This document shows, piece after piece, positions 6,512 to 8,035 of a stretch of 8,035 nucleotides of DNA. Under the pieces are notes generated by a model. It searched no databases, had not been told where the DNA came from, and worked only from the letters and a program-made list of their open reading frames with translations. Source of the DNA: Euryarchaeota archaeon UBA175 (lineage in GTDB: Archaea > Thermoplasmatota > Poseidoniia > Poseidoniales > Thalassarchaeaceae); the NCBI GenBank assembly GCA_002497895.1, contig DAFD01000026.1:1-8035 (forward strand). Reading direction: 5' to 3'. Numbering within the stretch: position 1 is the first letter of the stretch; each line of letters starts with the position of its first letter. Made by a program: the position numbers and the translations under genes.

Positions 6512-7792
6512 TCAGACGCCCAGCATCAAGCGTCCAACATCGCGTAGGCCCGGAGCCATTCCAACCACCATGAGGGCCAATCCGATGAGTAAGCGCAGGT
6601 GCTGTTGGCGGTATTCGAAATTGGCCATTGAGTAGAACCAGAAAATGATTCCACCGATTGCAAACTTTAGCAAAGCGAAAGTTGCTGCTGTATCGAATAG
6701 ATCGATGACCCAGGCTGAAACGATGTGCTTCTCGTAGTAGTAGAAGAAATCGATGCCGATGTAGGTCGCCAATCCATCAAGCAGTTGACCTGCTACTGGC
6801 AAGAATGCGACTGGATAAGCCATCGTAGCCTTGAGGCGTAATGACTCAATCAAATCCTTCTCTTTCGATTCGGAAGCGAGGTATTCATCCTCATTCATTC
6901 CGGGAGGCAGAATCCCTGCAACGATATCCAAATCAGCCAACTCGGCTGCTGCCTCACGCCCTTGTTCAAGCATCCACATACAGAGAATTACAGGCGCGCC
7001 TATGACCACAGCCACAGGCCAGAGATTCAATTCAGACAGATCCTTAGTCGCCATGAAAGAAGCCAGCGCACCGAATAGAACTACACCTCCACCGACTCCA
7101 GAGAAGTAGACGGTGCGCTGAACAGAATCGAAAGCCTCGGCGCTCGATTCAAGTAACCAAGGAACAGCGAGCGCCAACACAGAAAACAGCATCATCAGCG
7201 TCAGATCGATGTCTAGTCGCGCAACCGTTCCACTACCGTTAATCGATGCTCCGTAAAGGATGAATTGAGAGAAGATAATCAAAGCCGAAACCGACTTGAC
7301 ATTCTCTTTCTTCTTGTCATCATCAGAATCAGACGATGAAATAGCATAGCCAGCCCAGCCAGCGATGATCACCCATCCGGCTGTCTGGAAATGGACACCG
7401 GGACTGACGAACCAAGCCGAGAAGAACTCACCGAACATCTCGGCGTCCTCGACTACCTCTCCAAAGGCTGCCCATAGTACGAAGGGAAGCAGGGCAAGGA
7501 GAGTCTTGTCGGAGGGGTCGATACCCAAGTGTCGAAGCCAACCTGATAGAGCGATGGCGAACATCGTGAGAACGACTCCGTAGGTCATTGTGTTGACCAT
7601 GTTGTAGCCTGAATCACCAGTCGATTCACCGCTAATTGGATCGAGATAGTAAGTGTAGACGAAATCTGTCAGCGGATTATCACCAACAGAGAGCTCATTG
7701 AGAGCGATTCCCGCAAAGAATAGACCCATCACAACAACCAGAGCTTGGATGGTGAACCGCTCGTAATCATACCACTCCTCAAGCGGGTTCAT
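6512..7792 (-). CDS. DUF63 family archaeal multi-pass membrane protein
   Basis: A 426-residue membrane protein of unknown function. DUF63 features are clear: [13 protein letters not shown] (63-75), [19 protein letters not shown] (89-107), [10 protein letters not shown] (111-120), WFVSPGVHF (127-135), then [22 protein letters not shown] (335-356) and the C-terminal [15 protein letters not shown] (412-426). The family is known essentially from Euryarchaeota, so this gene is the main taxonomic clue. Around ten hydrophobic segments are visible, at roughly 14-32, 68-86, 97-110, 136-153, 167-184, 196-214, 228-247, 256-274, 323-340, 360-389 and 398-413. Two charged loops stand out: [12 protein letters not shown] (152-163) and an acidic stretch near 300-316. 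It is longer than the DUF63 proteins I know (about 260-340 residues), the extra length lying between the two conserved blocks (about 150-320). The ATG at 7792 has no well-spaced ribosome binding site; a GGAGGT lies 16 bases upstream. Confidence 0.9.
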   Translation of the reverse strand: MNPLEEWYDYERFTIQALVVVMGLFFAGIALNELSVGDNPLTDFVYTYYLDPISGESTGDSGYNMVNTMTYGVVLTMFAIALSGWLRHLGIDPSDKTLLALLPFVLWAAFGEVVEDAEMFGEFFSAWFVSPGVHFQTAGWVIIAGWAGYAISSSDSDDDKKKENVKSVSALIIFSQFILYGASINGSGTVARLDIDLTLMMLFSVLALAVPWLLESSAEAFDSVQRTVYFSGVGGGVVLFGALASFMATKDLSELNLWPVAVVIGAPVILCMWMLEQGREAAAELADLDIVAGILPPGMNEDEYLASESKEKDLIESLRLKATMAYPVAFLPVAGQLLDGLATYIGIDFFYYYEKHIVSAWVIDLFDTAATFALLKFAIGGIIFWFYSMANFEYRQQHLRLLIGLALMVVGMAPGLRDVGRLMLGV

Positions 7793-7937
7793 GGCCGGTC
7801 GAGCAAGGACCTCCGCTTAGGCGTGGCGGCTCTCAAACTTCGGAAGAGAACACCGGCCTACTATCGGCCATGACCTCGAACAACGCCTTATGTGCTCAAG
7901 GGCTGCACCGGAAACGAAAAACAGAGGAGTTGAGCAG
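7793..7937. promoter_or_regulatory. Divergent intergenic region between DUF63 and a plus-strand gene
   Basis: These 145 bases must hold promoters for both flanking genes, since they point away from each other. I see no convincing TATA box on either strand; CTTATGTG near 7887-7894 is the nearest thing for the plus-strand gene. GGCCGGT (7793-7799) and ACCGGCC (7852-7858) are a 7-bp inverted pair 52 bases apart, which may be chance. No RNA gene is apparent. Confidence 0.4.
7924..7929 (+). promoter_or_regulatory. Ribosome binding site of the partial gene at the right edge
   Basis: GAGGAG lies 8 bases before the ATG at 7938, good spacing for a Shine-Dalgarno site. It supports the reading of the short partial gene that follows. 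Confidence 0.55.
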
Positions 7938-8035
7938 ATGAACGCTGGAAAGAAAGACATTGAGATATTCAAAGGCCGAGTGATTTCATCCGGTTTCGCG
8001 ACTGGAGACATGGTGGTTATTGGAGACTGGAAAAA
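7938..8035 (+). CDS. Unidentified protein, N-terminal 32 residues (3' truncated by window edge)
   Basis: An open frame beginning MNAGKKDIEIFKGRV runs to the window edge without a stop. It has a well-placed GAGGAG ribosome binding site and stands divergent from the DUF63 gene. The visible residues are soluble in character, with a short charged N terminus, then GRVISSGFATGDMVVIGDWK. There is no signal peptide or membrane helix in this part. I do not recognise the family; the fragment is too short to assign a function. Confidence 0.55.
   Translation, partial: MNAGKKDIEIFKGRVISSGFATGDMVVIGDWK

Noticed and set aside
7817..8011. 64-codon minus-strand frame at the right edge
   Set aside because: It is antisense to the plus-strand frame at 7938, which has a good ribosome binding site, and its product has no recognisable feature.

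Overview
The window most likely comes from a marine planktonic euryarchaeon of the Poseidoniales (Marine Group II) kind. The best single clue is a 426-residue membrane protein at 6512-7792 that carries the hallmark segments of DUF63, a family known essentially from Euryarchaeota. Shine-Dalgarno-like GAGGTGA sites fit an archaeal 16S rRNA tail. The metabolic genes, by contrast, look bacterial in sequence and order, which suggests they were acquired by transfer. The lineage is an inference; there is no rRNA or ribosomal marker here.

Layout. Positions 1-582 (+) are the C-terminal part of a seryl-tRNA synthetase. It converges, with a 15-bp gap, on a DUF4126 membrane protein gene (598-1182, -). 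From 6408 down to 1278 runs one tight minus-strand operon: methylcrotonyl-CoA carboxylase beta subunit (mccB), a methylglutaconyl-CoA hydratase-like crotonase (liuC), a stand-alone biotin carboxylase, a stand-alone BT/biotin-carrier protein, and an unrecognised five-helix membrane protein. The operon ends at a clear hairpin plus T-tract terminator (1244-1272). Upstream of it lies the DUF63 gene (6512-7792, -) with a weaker terminator-like element behind it. A 145-bp divergent spacer separates DUF63 from the first 32 codons of an unidentified plus-strand gene (7938 to the window edge).

How the genes work together. MccB plus the biotin carboxylase and the biotin carrier would carboxylate 3-methylcrotonyl-CoA to 3-methylglutaconyl-CoA, which the crotonase would hydrate to HMG-CoA. 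These are the middle steps of leucine (and isovalerate) breakdown. Isovaleryl-CoA dehydrogenase and HMG-CoA lyase are not in the window.

Most notable observation. The usual single-chain MCC alpha subunit is split here into two proteins by one in-frame TGA. The junction reads TGA-GGTGAG-NNN-ATG, and the same arrangement occurs at the preceding liuC/biotin carboxylase junction. The stop codon overlaps the ribosome binding site in both. Four consecutive genes (liuC, biotin carboxylase, biotin carrier, membrane protein) all lie in the same reading frame, separated only by TGA stops.

I saw no CRISPR array, insertion sequence, tRNA or rRNA. No stretch longer than 300 bases lacks a gene. I did not find evidence for a wholly new system; the points of interest are the gene split, the junction design, a possible operator before mccB and the AT-rich membrane gene at the operon end.
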